From the NCBI RefSeq assembly GCF_016862195.1, contig NZ_BOMM01000054.1, forward strand, positions 24,408 through 88,407: a stretch of 64,000 nucleotides of DNA, in the 5' to 3' direction. Positions 44,563 to 54,861 of this stretch are shown piece by piece. This DNA comes from Paractinoplanes ferrugineus (lineage in GTDB: Bacteria; Actinomycetota; Actinomycetes; Mycobacteriales; Micromonosporaceae). The position numbers were made by a program, and so were the translations under genes. The number at the start of each line of letters is the position of its first letter. The stretch's first letter is position 1. Below the pieces are notes generated by a model that saw only the letters and a list, made by a program, of their open reading frames with translations, was not told where the DNA came from and did not search any database.

Positions 44563-45476
44563 AGCGGGCGTACGCCGGAGGGCAGTTCCTCCGTGGCCAC
44601 GTGCGCCAGCAACGTCGTCCGCAAGGCCGCCGCGGCATGGGGAAGCACGGACCGTTTGCGATGCGCCAGAGCTATCGTCCGGCGCATGCCGGGCGGCGCC
44701 AGCGGCGTCGACCGCAGCAGCGGGCGGTTGGCGAGCACCATGCTCGGCACCAGCGCCACGCCCAGCCCGGCCTCGACGAACGCGAGCACCGCGTCCATCT
44801 CGCCGCCCTCGACCGCGAACTTCGGGGTGAACCCGGCCTGCCGGCAGGCCTCGAGGGTGACGCCGCGGATGTCGTAGCCGGCCCGGAACATCACCAGGGG
44901 CGTGTGTTCCAGCTCGGACAGCGCGATCCGGTCGTTCGCGGTGGGCGGCGGCCGGTCGTGGGCGGAGGCCACCACCAGGCTCTCCCGCAGCACCGGCGTG
45001 GCCACCAGCGCCGGGTCGACGCCCTGGTCGGGCTGCACGATCAGGGCCAGGTCGAGGGTGTGCGCGGACAGGTTCTCGATGAGGTCCTGGGAGCTGCCCT
45101 CGTTGACGTACAGCTGGATGTCGGGGTGCTGGGAGCGGAACGTTCGCAGCACCTCGGGCACCAGTGATGAGCAGAGGCTGGGGGTCGCGCCGAGGCGTAC
45201 GTCGCCGCGGCGCAGGCCGACGATGTCCTGCACCGCCTCGCGGGCGGCGTCGGCGTCGGCGACCATGCGCTGCGCCATCGGCAGCAGCGTCTCGCCGGCG
45301 ACGGTGAGCGCGACGTCGCCGCGCACGCGTTCGAAGAGCGGCGCGCCGAGGCTCTGTTCGAGCGTGTGAATCTGCTTACTCAAAGTGGGCTGGGAAACGC
45401 CCAGACCGTCCGCCGCTTGGGTGAAATGTCGTGTTTCGACCACTGCTAAGAAGTATCGGAGCTGTTGCAACTGCAC
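44559..45476 (-). CDS. LysR-family transcriptional regulator
   Basis: A 305-residue regulator. The N-terminal winged helix-turn-helix is complete (MQLQQLRYFLAVVETRHFTQAADGL, then VSQPTLSKQIHTLEQSLGAPLF) and the C-terminal effector domain starts VRLGATPSLCSSLVPEVLR. It is divergently placed to the sdhCAB operon, the standard arrangement for a LysR protein and its target, and a candidate operator lies between them. The effector cannot be read from sequence; a tricarboxylic acid cycle intermediate would be logical. GTG start at 45476. Its 3' end overlaps the converging NACHT gene by 4 bp. Confidence 0.93.
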   Translation of the reverse strand: MQLQQLRYFLAVVETRHFTQAADGLGVSQPTLSKQIHTLEQSLGAPLFERVRGDVALTVAGETLLPMAQRMVADADAAREAVQDIVGLRRGDVRLGATPSLCSSLVPEVLRTFRSQHPDIQLYVNEGSSQDLIENLSAHTLDLALIVQPDQGVDPALVATPVLRESLVVASAHDRPPPTANDRIALSELEHTPLVMFRAGYDIRGVTLEACRQAGFTPKFAVEGGEMDAVLAFVEAGLGVALVPSMVLANRPLLRSTPLAPPGMRRTIALAHRKRSVLPHAAAALRTTLLAHVATEELPSGVRPL

Positions 45477-45479
45477 GTC

Positions 45480-45496
45480 GATAGCCTATCGCTATC
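45480..45496. promoter_or_regulatory. Candidate LysR operator upstream of sdhCAB
   Basis: GATAGCCTATCGCTATC contains the 5-bp arms GATAG and CTATC around a 7-bp centre, which fits the T-N11-A rule of LysR recognition sites. It starts 4 bp upstream of the lysR start codon, so binding would affect both lysR and the divergent sdh promoter. Confidence 0.5.
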
Positions 45497-45554
45497 AACA
45501 GTGACCCGATCATGCATTGGACGAATGAGCCAGGGCCTTTCTACCGTCACAGTT

Positions 45555-46283
45555 GTGGCGGTAGACACGAGAACTCCCAAGGTGGCGGCAGCAGCCGCGA
45601 CCCCGGCGCGCACCAGCAAGCGGACCTCGTCCGTCCTGCTCAAGATACTCATGGCGGGGACCGGCATCCTGCTGGTCCTCTTCCTGTTCGCGCACATGAT
45701 CGGCAACCTGAAGATCTTCTTCGGCGAGGAGACCTTCGACCACTACGGACACTGGTTGCGGACCATCGGGTCGCCGGCCCTGCCCGACGAGTGGTTCCTG
45801 TGGATCCAGCGGGGCGGCCTCACGCTCGCGATCGTCGCGCACATCGTGGCGGCGACGATCCTGGCCCGCCGGGCCCGCGCGGCCCGCCCGGTCAGGTACG
45901 CGCACCGGCCCAAGGTGCAGGCCGGCTATGCGGCGCGGACGATGCGCTGGGGTGGCGTGATCGTCCTGCTCTTCATCGTCTACCACATCCTCGACCTGAC
46001 GACCCTGACGCTGAACCCGAACGCGGAGTCCGGCAAGCCGTACGCGAACATCGTCGCCGACTTCGCCCCCGGCCGCTGGTACGTGACGCTGTTCTACGCG
46101 ATCTCGATCATCGCGGTCGGCCTGCACCTGCGGCACGGCATCTGGAGCGCGGCCCGCACGCTGGGCCAGCAGACCGCCCGCGGACAGCGGATCGGCCAGG
46201 GCATCGCGCTGCTGCTCAGCCTCGTCCTGGTGGTCGGCTACCTCGCGGTGCCGTTCGCGGTCCTGACCGGATTGGTGGATTGA
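45555..46283 (+). CDS. sdhC: Succinate dehydrogenase cytochrome b subunit
   Basis: A 242-residue membrane anchor with five hydrophobic segments, the b558-type single-subunit anchor found with long SdhA proteins. Family marks: AGTGILLVLFLFAHMIGNLKIFFG with the heme His, HIVAATILARRARAARPVRYA, YHILDLTTLTL and VGLHLRHGIWSAARTLG with further heme ligands. The start is uncertain: GTG 45555 gives MAVDTRTPKV, and an ATG at 45525 is also in frame; neither has a good Shine-Dalgarno. First gene of the sdhCAB operon, transcribed away from the LysR gene. Confidence 0.93.
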   Translation: MAVDTRTPKVAAAAATPARTSKRTSSVLLKILMAGTGILLVLFLFAHMIGNLKIFFGEETFDHYGHWLRTIGSPALPDEWFLWIQRGGLTLAIVAHIVAATILARRARAARPVRYAHRPKVQAGYAARTMRWGGVIVLLFIVYHILDLTTLTLNPNAESGKPYANIVADFAPGRWYVTLFYAISIIAVGLHLRHGIWSAARTLGQQTARGQRIGQGIALLLSLVLVVGYLAVPFAVLTGLVD

Positions 46284-46288
46284 TTCTG

Positions 46289-48228
<1,940 letters not shown>

Positions 48229-48229
<1 letters not shown>

Positions 48230-48978
48230 TGGACATCCAGGTACGCGTGTGGCGCCAGTCCGACTCGTCCGACAAGGGCCGGATGGTGACCTACGACGTC
48301 AAGGACATCTCCCCCGACGCCTCGTTCCTGGAGATGCTCGACGTCCTGAACGAGAAGCTGATCCTCGACGGTGCCGACCCGGTCGCGTTCGACCACGACT
48401 GCCGGGAAGGCATCTGCGGCATGTGCAGCATGGTCATCGACGGTGTGGCGCACGGCCCCCAGCGGGCCACCACGACCTGCCAGCTGCACATGCGGCACTT
48501 CAAGGACGGCGACGTGATCGACGTCGAGCCGTGGCGCGCCGCCGCCTTCCCGGTCATCAAGGACCTCGTCGTCGACCGCAGCGCCTTCGACCGGATCATC
48601 CAGGCCGGCGGCTACATCACCGCCCCGACCGGCGCCGCCCCCGAGGCGCACGCCACCCCGGTCCCGAAGAAGGACGCCGACCTCGCCTTCGAGGCCGCCA
48701 CCTGCATCGCGTGCGGCGCCTGCGTGGCGGCCTGCCCGAACGGCTCGTCGATGCTGTTCACCGCCGCGAAGGTCGCCCACCTCGGCCTGATGCCGCAGGG
48801 CCAGCCCGAACGCGACACCCGCGTCATCGACATGCTGCAGGCCCAGGACGACGCCGGCTTCGGCGGCTGCACCAACATGGGCGAGTGCGCCGAGGTGTGC
48901 CCCAAGGGCATCCCGCTGAACCTGATCGGCCGCCTGAACAGCGACTACCGCAAGGCGTTGCGCAACAGCGCCAGGTGA
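48229..48978 (+). CDS. sdhB: Succinate dehydrogenase iron-sulfur subunit
   Basis: A 249-residue protein with the three cluster motifs in order: CREGICGMCSMV for [2Fe-2S], CIACGACVAACP for the first cubane, and CTNMGECAEVCPKG for the last, with the Cys spacing of fumarate reductase/succinate dehydrogenase type B. It passes electrons from SdhA to quinone in SdhC. The ATG overlaps the sdhA stop by one base. No sdhD gene follows, consistent with a single-anchor complex. Confidence 0.96.
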
Positions 48979-49033
48979 TCTCCGGTCCGGGCACAACGGC
49001 GTGCCCGGCCCGGCCTCAGCGCCCCGCCGCCAC

Positions 49034-49396
49034 CGGCGATCAAAAGCTGCTCGAGACGTACGAGGCGGAGCGCCTGCCGGTGGCGGCCGAGGTGCTCGGC
49101 GTCGGCACCCGCCGGCACCGGCGGCACGTCGCCGGCGACCAGGACGCGATGCGCCGCTGTCCGGCGGCCGGCGCGTCTTCGACCTGCTGCGCGGTCCACA
49201 CGCGACACTGCTCGCCTTCGACTGGACCGGGCCGCTGCCGTTCGGACCCGCGCACCGGATCTCCGAGCAAACCGCGAAAGACGCTTATGACGTACGCGAA
49301 CCGGCCCTGTTCCTGGTTCGCCCGGACAACTACATCGGGTGCGTGACGACCGGCCCGGCCGACATCACCTCGTACCGCGCCCGGATCGGCAGGTGA
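49034..49396 (+). pseudogene. Remnant of an FAD-dependent aromatic monooxygenase
   Basis: Two frames together give the C-terminal part of a PheA/TfdB-type flavin hydroxylase. About 49034-49130 encodes DQKLLETYEAERLPVAAEVLG, the usual FAD-domain end. After a frame change near 49140-49160 the sequence continues RVFDLLRGPHATLLAFDW, then FLVRPDNYIGCVTTG and stops at 49396, which matches the thioredoxin-like C-terminal domain. There is no start codon or N-terminal FAD fold: the preceding 55 bases go straight into the sdhB stop. It is a truncated and frameshifted relic, so no function is expected. Confidence 0.72.
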
Positions 49397-49411
49397 CTCG
49401 TTGATCAACCC

Positions 49412-50281
49412 GTGAGATCAGCCACCGCCGCCCGGGTCCTCCTCCCGTCCCTCGTCCGGGCCCTCGTCCCGGCCCTCGCCGTGGTTCTCGGCCCGGCCCT
49501 GGCTGGGGTCCTCGCCGGGGTCCTCGCGGCGACCCTCGTCGGTGCACCGGCCCGGGCCGGCGACCGGCAGGGCTCGCCGCGCTACGTGAGCCTCGGCGAC
49601 TCGTACTCGGCCGGGGTCGGCAGTGGTGGCAGCGAGAGCGGCGGACGTTGCCGGCGCAACACCAACGCCTACCCGGCGCGGTGGGCGAAAGCCCACTCGG
49701 GCTACGACGCGGTGCTCGGCGCCTGCTCCGGCGCCGACGTGGCGGCCGTGCGGCTCACCCAGCTGGCCGCCCTGACCAGGGACACGACGCTGGTCACGCT
49801 GACCGCGGGCGGCAACGACATCGGTTTCGCCCGCACCATGACCGGCTGCGTCCTCGACCCGCGCACCTCCGCCTGCGTGGCCCGCACGCACACGGCCACG
49901 AGGCAGGCGCGCGAGGTGCTGCCCGACCGGTTGCGACAGCTCTACGCGGCGATCCGCGACCGCTCCCCGAAGGCCGACGTGCTGGTGCTCGGCTACCCCC
50001 GGTTCTTCCGCTCCGCGCGGGCCGGCTGCCGCTTCCTCAACGGCACCGAACGAGCGTCCATCAACGACACCATCGACGTCCTCAACGCCGTGCTCCGCGA
50101 GCGAGCAACCGCCGCGGGCTTCCACTTCGTCGAGGTGACCAGCCGTTTCACCGGCCACGGCTTGTGCGCCGGCACGCCGTGGCTGCACGGCGTCACCTTC
50201 CCCACCGACAACTCCTTCCACCCGACAGACGCCGGCCAGCGCGACGGCTACCTGCCCGCGATGACCGCCGCCGCCCCGTGA
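49412..50281 (+). CDS. Secreted SGNH-fold lipase/esterase
   Basis: A 289-residue exported hydrolase. The signal peptide (residues 1-49) is unusually long and built on repeats of VLAGVLAA/LVPALA type. Catalytic blocks: Ser in VSLGDSYSAGVG (block I), GGND in LTAGGNDIGFA (block III) and Asp/His in FHPTDAGQ (block V). Six cysteines in the mature part pair as in Streptomyces rimosus lipase and SCO1725. It cleaves ester bonds of lipids or small esters outside the cell. GTG start, no neighbour on the same operon. A strong hairpin follows the stop. Confidence 0.92.
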   Translation: MRSATAARVLLPSLVRALVPALAVVLGPALAGVLAGVLAATLVGAPARAGDRQGSPRYVSLGDSYSAGVGSGGSESGGRCRRNTNAYPARWAKAHSGYDAVLGACSGADVAAVRLTQLAALTRDTTLVTLTAGGNDIGFARTMTGCVLDPRTSACVARTHTATRQAREVLPDRLRQLYAAIRDRSPKADVLVLGYPRFFRSARAGCRFLNGTERASINDTIDVLNAVLRERATAAGFHFVEVTSRFTGHGLCAGTPWLHGVTFPTDNSFHPTDAGQRDGYLPAMTAAAP

Positions 50282-50300
50282 CGATCGCCTGATCCGCCCG

Positions 50301-50321
50301 CCCGCCCGCCCGCTGAGCGGG
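50301..50321. terminator. Terminator shared by lipase and MFS genes
   Basis: CCCGCCCGC (50301-50309) and GCGGGCGGG (50313-50321) form a 9-bp G/C hairpin with a TGA loop, placed between converging genes, 20 nt after the lipase stop. No U tract, as often in actinomycetes. Confidence 0.7.
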
Positions 50322-50384
50322 CGGGAACCGCCCGCCCATGCGCAGCCCTCGCCCCGGTGCGGCCCTCGTCTCAGCGCGGCCCGT

Positions 50385-51665
50385 TCAGCCAGCGCGGCCC
50401 GGTCGTCCGAGTGCGGCCGGCTCGCTCGGCTCGGCCGGCTCGCTCGGCTCGGCGGCTTTCGGGGTGGCGGGTTTCGGGGTGGCTCGGCGGCGAGTCAGAG
50501 CAACCGTCGCGGCCAGCAGGGCCAAGGTACCGGCGGTCAGCAGAGGCGCCTGCCGTCCGAAGTGGAGTGTTGCCGAGCCGAGCGGGATGGCGATCGCCAC
50601 CGGGCCGAACATGACAGTGGTCGACGTGGCACCGACGCGGCCCAGCAGGTGATCGGGGGTCCGCGTCTGCACCGCGGTCACGCCGGCGATCAGCGCCCAT
50701 ACCAGTCCGACGCCGGCCAGCACGCTGCCGACCAGCATCGACGGCCACCAGGGCAGGGACCACGCCAGGCAGCCGGCCGCGAAGACGGCCGAACCCACCG
50801 CGGCGACGACCGGCGGGCCGACACGCGTCAGCAACCGTCCCGCCAGGAGGCCGCTGACGATCGAGCCGGCGCCCTGGGCGGTCGACAGAAACCCGAGGTG
50901 GGTGGCCGGCCGGTGCAGCCCCTGCACCACCTGGGCGAGCACCCCGGCGTTGGTCAGCCCGGACAGCCCGATCGCCCCCGCCGCCACCAGCACCGGCAGC
51001 CGCACAGCCGGATCGCCGAACAGCGCGCGCAACCCGGCACGGATCTCCCCACCCGGCGCCCCTCGTCCCGCCCCGGAAACCACGCCGCCGGACGTCGGGC
51101 GGGGGTCGGACGCGCCCGGCCGGAGCTTGAGCAGCGTGTAGCAAGCGGCCGTGAGCAGTGGGGTCGCGGCGGCCAGCAGGATCACCGGGCGGGGGCCGGC
51201 CAGGGCGTACAGGGCGGCGCCGGCGAGTGGGGCGACCAGCTTCATGCCCTCCTGGGCGCTCGTCCGCCAGCCGTTGACGTCACCGAGGCGGGACGGGGGC
51301 AGGGCGGACGGCAGGATCGCGGTCTCGCCCGCGTCGACCAGGACGTAGCTCAGGCCCCGGGCCAGCAGCACCGCGTAGATCAGCCCGGCCTCGCGGGGCG
51401 TGTCGACGGCCAGCAGGGTCAGCACGACGGCGGCCAGGAGCAGGTCGGTCCAGATCATCAGGGGGCGGCGCGGCAGCCGGTCGACCAGGGCGCCCAGCCA
51501 CGGGGCGCCGAGGGTGGGCGCGTAGACGCACAGGCCGGTCAGGGCGGCGACGCCGGGCGACCCGGTGAGGTCGAGGACCCAGATGCCGGCGGCGAGGGTC
51601 AGCGCGGTGCTGCCGAAGCCGGAGAACAGCGAGATCAGCACGAACAGCGTCGCGTTTCGTCGCAC
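50385..51665 (-). CDS. MFS transporter
   Basis: A 426-residue protein with 12 predicted membrane helices. GTG at 51665 is preceded by GGGGAGG at 7 nt and gives MRRNATLFVLISLFSGFGSTALTLAAGIWVLD; the frame is open much further upstream but only through the Pro/Lys-rich shadow of the neighbouring gene. It looks like the MFS_3/enterobactin exporter (EntS-like) group: DLLLAAVVLTLLAVDTP, GWRTSAQEGMKLVAPLAGAALYALAG. The C-terminus has EPSEPAEPSEPA repeats. It lies 61 bp after the HTH gene, same strand, and is probably its target. Substrate unknown. Confidence 0.88.
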   Translation of the reverse strand: MRRNATLFVLISLFSGFGSTALTLAAGIWVLDLTGSPGVAALTGLCVYAPTLGAPWLGALVDRLPRRPLMIWTDLLLAAVVLTLLAVDTPREAGLIYAVLLARGLSYVLVDAGETAILPSALPPSRLGDVNGWRTSAQEGMKLVAPLAGAALYALAGPRPVILLAAATPLLTAACYTLLKLRPGASDPRPTSGGVVSGAGRGAPGGEIRAGLRALFGDPAVRLPVLVAAGAIGLSGLTNAGVLAQVVQGLHRPATHLGFLSTAQGAGSIVSGLLAGRLLTRVGPPVVAAVGSAVFAAGCLAWSLPWWPSMLVGSVLAGVGLVWALIAGVTAVQTRTPDHLLGRVGATSTTVMFGPVAIAIPLGSATLHFGRQAPLLTAGTLALLAATVALTRRRATPKPATPKAAEPSEPAEPSEPAALGRPGRAG

Positions 51666-51684
51666 GCGCGGGCCTCCCCGACGG

Positions 51685-51733
51685 TTGAGCGGTAGGCTCA
51701 ATCCTCGGGAGTTGAGTGGCTCTATGTCAACTC
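51685..51733. promoter_or_regulatory. Putative operators upstream of the MFS gene
   Basis: Two inverted repeats lie here: TTGAGC (51685-51690) with GCTCAA (51696-51701), and GAGTTGA (51709-51715) with TCAACTC (51727-51733). On the minus strand the right one reads GAGTTGACATAG, containing a TTGACA hexamer that could be the -35 of the MFS promoter. The GTTGACA word is shared with the palindrome at 52307-52333. Confidence 0.5.
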
Positions 51734-52293
51734 TTTGGCCAGACGGCTTCACTGGCGGCGGCTTCGGCGGCGGCGGCTTCGGCGGCGGCGGCTTCGGCGG
51801 CTTCGGCGGCTTCGGCGGCGGCGGCGGCGGCGGCTTCGGTGGCGGAGCGGAGCCGTTCGACGGCCTGCCGGGTCGGGGTCGGCAACGGCACCCCGGCCAG
51901 ATCGCCGAGCACGGCGTCGACCAGGGCGAACAGACCACCTCCCGGCGCCTCGGGGGCAGCCTCCAGGGTTTCCCGCACGAGCACCGCCCGGACGAAACGC
52001 TTGTCCCAGCGCCGGTCGGCGCCGATCCGGCGGTGCAGCTCCACGGCCGCCGCGCGCACGGCGGCGAGCTTTTCCCCGTACGCCTCATCGAGCTCCCGGC
52101 GCACCGGCCGCACCGCCGCGACCAACCGCAATCGTCGCTGCTCGGCGGCTTGCCGGCTGGTCAGGCCGAGCACCGCCGCGAGCTCCGCCCAGGTGGCGCC
52201 CGCGCGTCGCGCCCGGTCGATCAGCTCGAGCTCCTCGGCGTCGAGGCGGGCGCGCCGCTCGCGGATGGTCCGAAGTTCACTCAGGTCGACCAC
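51727..52293 (-). CDS. Helix-turn-helix regulator
   Basis: A 188-residue protein. Residues 1-60 contain a helix-turn-helix: RARLDAEELELIDRARRAGA, then TWAELAAVLGLTSRQAAEQRRLRL. The C-terminus (about 155-185) is a run of AEA/AAE repeats encoded by GGCGGCTTC words (51745-51840). GTG at 52293 lies 6 nt after a TAGGCT -10 (52305-52300), with TTGTCA at 52330-52325 as -35 (19-bp spacer), so the message is probably leaderless. A 27-bp palindrome covers the -35 and spacer, arguing for autorepression. The downstream MFS gene shares the half-site. Confidence 0.82.
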   Translation of the reverse strand: MVDLSELRTIRERRARLDAEELELIDRARRAGATWAELAAVLGLTSRQAAEQRRLRLVAAVRPVRRELDEAYGEKLAAVRAAAVELHRRIGADRRWDKRFVRAVLVRETLEAAPEAPGGGLFALVDAVLGDLAGVPLPTPTRQAVERLRSATEAAAAAAAEAAEAAEAAAAEAAAAEAAASEAVWPKS

Positions 52294-52306
52294 GCGCCGA
52301 GCCTAG

Positions 52307-52333
52307 CACTTGTCAACGTTTCGTTGACAAGTG
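52307..52333. promoter_or_regulatory. Palindromic operator of the HTH gene
   Basis: A perfect inverted repeat: CACTTGTCAACG (52307-52318) and CGTTGACAAGTG (52322-52333) around TTT. It overlaps the -35 and spacer of the HTH promoter and also the last codons of the CGNR gene, whose stop is at 52313. Symmetry, length and position are typical of a dimeric repressor site. Confidence 0.72.
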
Positions 52334-52873
52334 AGGGTGAGCCGACCGGTCTCCGCCGGTCGACGCGCGGCTGCGGTGGCGGCGGACCGCGTCGCGGTTG
52401 GCGCAGCGGATGGCGCAGTAACGCTGCCGGCCGGTGCGGGAGGTGTCGGCGAAGACGGCGGCGCATCCGGTGACCGCGCAGCGCCGCAGCCGGTGCATGC
52501 CCCGGCCGCTCAGGTGCATGGCGGTTCCGACGGCGATCAGCGCGGTCAGCACCTCGCCGAGCGGGCGCCCGTCGTCGCGGTAGTGCAGATGCCAGCCGCC
52601 GGCATGGTCGGTGAGCCGTGGGTAGGCGGCGGCGCCGGCCAGCATCCGGTTGAGCCGGGCGGCGCGCTCGTGCTCGTCGCTCGCGTCGACGATCTTCTCC
52701 CAGGCGTCCAGTGTGGTCGCGAGCCGGTCGAGGTCGGCGGCGCCGACCGCCGTCTGTACGACCAGGCCCGCCGCCCCGCAGCGCTCGGCCAGCTCGGCGG
52801 CGGTGCTCGGGCGTCGGTTCGCCAGGTCGGCGGCCAGGTTCACCGGGTCGGCGCCGTAAGGGTTGATGTGCAC
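52313..52873 (-). CDS. CGNR zinc-finger (ABATE domain) regulator
   Basis: A 186-residue protein. The C-terminal zinc finger has RRCAVTGCAAVFADTSRTGR and QRYCAIRCANRDAVRRHR, giving the C-x4-C-x16-C-x3-C pattern; the family motif CGNR appears as CANR. The N-terminal part (NPYGADPVNLAADLANR) is the ABATE ligand-binding-like domain. Such proteins are presumed stress- or ligand-responsive regulators. GTG at 52873. It is divergent from an MFS transporter gene with a 26-bp gap, so it may control that gene. Confidence 0.85.
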   Translation of the reverse strand: MHINPYGADPVNLAADLANRRPSTAAELAERCGAAGLVVQTAVGAADLDRLATTLDAWEKIVDASDEHERAARLNRMLAGAAAYPRLTDHAGGWHLHYRDDGRPLGEVLTALIAVGTAMHLSGRGMHRLRRCAVTGCAAVFADTSRTGRQRYCAIRCANRDAVRRHRSRASTGGDRSAHPHLSTKR

Positions 52874-52899
52874 AAGACCATTACAGCAGGCTGGGTCCC

Positions 52900-54291
52900 A
52901 TGCGCTGGATCATCCTTGCGGTCGCCACGTTCACCCAGGCCGCCGCCGCCTTCTTCGCCCAGGGCATCGGCGCCCTCGGCGTACACCTGCAGCAGGACCT
53001 CGGCATCGGCACCGCCCAGCTGGGCCTGCTGACCTCGGCCGTCCAGTTCGTCCCACTGCTCGGCCTGCTGATCGCCGGCGAACTGCTCGACCGCTTCGAC
53101 GAACGCTGGGTGGTGGGCGCCGGGGCCACGATCGTCGGCGTCGCCCTGCTCACCGGCGTACCTCTGCTCACCGGCACGACCGGCACCGGTTTCCCCGCCC
53201 TGCTCGCCGTCCTGCTCGTGGTGGGCGCCGGATACAGCACCGCCCAGCCGGGCGGCAGCAAATCGGTGGCGGCCTGGTTCGACGCGTCCCGGCGCGGCAC
53301 CGCGATGGGCATCCGCCAGGCGGGCCTGCCCCTGGGCGCCGCCCTGGCCTCGGCCACGCTCCCGGCGGTGGGCGCCGTGCACGGCTTGCCGGCAACCCTC
53401 GCGGTCGGCGGCGCGGTCGCCCTGACCGGAGCGGCGGCGTTCGTCCTGCTCTACCGGCGCCCACCGGCGCACCCCAGCGCCGAAACCGCGCCGCCTCCGC
53501 CCGCCGGAGCCGACGAGGACGCGCCGCCCGCTGCCGCCGGAGCCGGCGAAGACGCGCCGGCCGCGCCCCCCGCGGGCCGGAGCGTGCCACTCGCGGCGGG
53601 CGGGCCAGGGGCGGCGGGTTCCAGGCTTGCCCTGCTTCGTGTGCCGGCCGCGCGCGCCGCTCTGCTGTGCGGGGTGTGTCTGATCTCGGTGCAGGTCGGG
53701 ATCGGGCTGCTGACCGTGCTGCATCTGCACGAGGTGGCGGCGATGCCGGCCGGGCGGGCGGCGCTCGTCCTCGTGCTGGCGCAGGGCGCGGGCGTGGCGG
53801 GCCGGATCGTGCTCGCGATGGTCAGTGACCGGGCGCGGACGGCGCGGCAGAGCGTGGTCACCGCGAGCCTGGTCGCGGTTCTCGTGGCGCTTATGCTGCT
53901 GCTCACTCCGGCGGGCGGGGAACCGGTGGCGGCGGCGGTGATCTTCGGGTGGCTCGGCTTCTTCGGCATCGGCTGGTACGGCCCGTGGGTCGCGCTGGTC
54001 ACCGAGGCCGCGCCGGCCGGGCGAACGGGTTTCGCGCTGGGTCTGGCGATGTCGGTCAACCAGGTGGCGATCGTCGCGATGCCCCCGCTGCTCGGCCTGC
54101 TCCACGACGTCACCGGCGGCTTCACCGCGTCCTGGGGCCTGCTCGCCGTGCTGACCGGCGCCGCGCTCGCCTACGTGGGGCCCGGCCAGGTGCGGAAAGG
54201 CCACGAAAGAGCCGGCAGCGAAAGAGCCGGCAGGGGGAAAGCCGGCAGCGGAGGAGACCTCAGGGCGCGACCAGCTGCGTCACGAACGTGA
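52900..54291 (+). CDS. MFS transporter
   Basis: A 463-residue protein with 12 membrane helices. Start ATG: MRWIILAVATFTQAAAAFFAQGIGALGVHLQ. GELLDRFDERWVV is the loop 2-3 motif. A 50-residue Pro/Ala/Glu linker (PAGADEDAPPAAAGAGEDAP) separates the halves, and the last 35 residues are Lys/Arg/Gly-rich, from 14-15 bp DNA repeats at 54195-54250 (GAAAGAGCCGGCAG). It resembles MFS_1 permeases of the YbfB/NasA-like group; substrate unknown. Divergent from the CGNR regulator. The 3' end overlaps the converging next gene by 32 bp. Confidence 0.86.
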   Translation: MRWIILAVATFTQAAAAFFAQGIGALGVHLQQDLGIGTAQLGLLTSAVQFVPLLGLLIAGELLDRFDERWVVGAGATIVGVALLTGVPLLTGTTGTGFPALLAVLLVVGAGYSTAQPGGSKSVAAWFDASRRGTAMGIRQAGLPLGAALASATLPAVGAVHGLPATLAVGGAVALTGAAAFVLLYRRPPAHPSAETAPPPPAGADEDAPPAAAGAGEDAPAAPPAGRSVPLAAGGPGAAGSRLALLRVPAARAALLCGVCLISVQVGIGLLTVLHLHEVAAMPAGRAALVLVLAQGAGVAGRIVLAMVSDRARTARQSVVTASLVAVLVALMLLLTPAGGEPVAAAVIFGWLGFFGIGWYGPWVALVTEAAPAGRTGFALGLAMSVNQVAIVAMPPLLGLLHDVTGGFTASWGLLAVLTGAALAYVGPGQVRKGHERAGSERAGRGKAGSGGDLRARPAASRT

Positions 54292-54694
54292 TCGGCGCTC
54301 CCGACGCGGGCACGACGCGGACCAGGACCGGGGTGCGGCGGCCGGCGATCAGCGTGGCGGCCGCGATGGCCTGGCCGCCGGCCACCGGCTGCACGGCGAC
54401 CGGCTCGGCGCCGTCGAGGCGGACGGACCATTCGCGTACGGGCCGGTCGACGCACAGGTGCAACAGCGTGCCGCCGGGGCGGGCGGGTTCGGCGCGTACC
54501 AGCAGTTCCAGCCCGGCGGCGTGGGCGGCGACCGACGTACGCCTCGGACATGAGCCCTGGTCGCCGGGAGGCCGGACGTACACGCCGGTCAGCAGGAGTG
54601 TCGCCGCGGCGCCGAGCGCGGCGGTGGCGGCGGCGAAGCCGAGTTTGCCGCGCCACAGCCCTCGCCTCGGCGGGGCGGCGGACCGGGCCGGCAT
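54260..54694 (-). CDS. Small anchored protein of unknown function
   Basis: A 144-residue protein from ATG 54694, or 182 residues from GTG 54808; neither start has a clear ribosome-binding site. One helix (LGFAAATAALGAAATLLLTGVY) follows a basic N-terminus. The outer part has a Cys pair (QGSCPRR and LHLCVDRPV) and a beta-rich pattern (LRAEPARPGGTLLHLCVD, TPVLVRVVPASGAPITFVTQL as separate strands), compatible with an Ig-like extracytoplasmic domain. No family recognised. It lies between the nfo gene and the converging MFS gene. Confidence 0.55.
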   Translation of the reverse strand: MPARSAAPPRRGLWRGKLGFAAATAALGAAATLLLTGVYVRPPGDQGSCPRRTSVAAHAAGLELLVRAEPARPGGTLLHLCVDRPVREWSVRLDGAEPVAVQPVAGGQAIAAATLIAGRRTPVLVRVVPASGAPITFVTQLVAP

Positions 54695-54861
54695 CAGCAC
54701 CACGCCGCCACCCACGCCGTGCCGCACGGTGAGCGCACCCGCGGGGACAGCGCCGCGCCGGCGGGACGCCCGGCAGTGCGGGGCGCCGGCCCGTTCGTCA
54801 GATCTCACGACGAGATGGTCGCTGCCGGCGGCCGTGCGGTTCCCAAGGCCGTGCGGTTCGC

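Noticed and set aside
51666..52088. N-terminal 141-residue extension of the MFS protein
   Set aside because: It is the antisense-frame reading of the HTH gene (Pro/Lys runs) and a good start with GGGGAGG lies at 51665.
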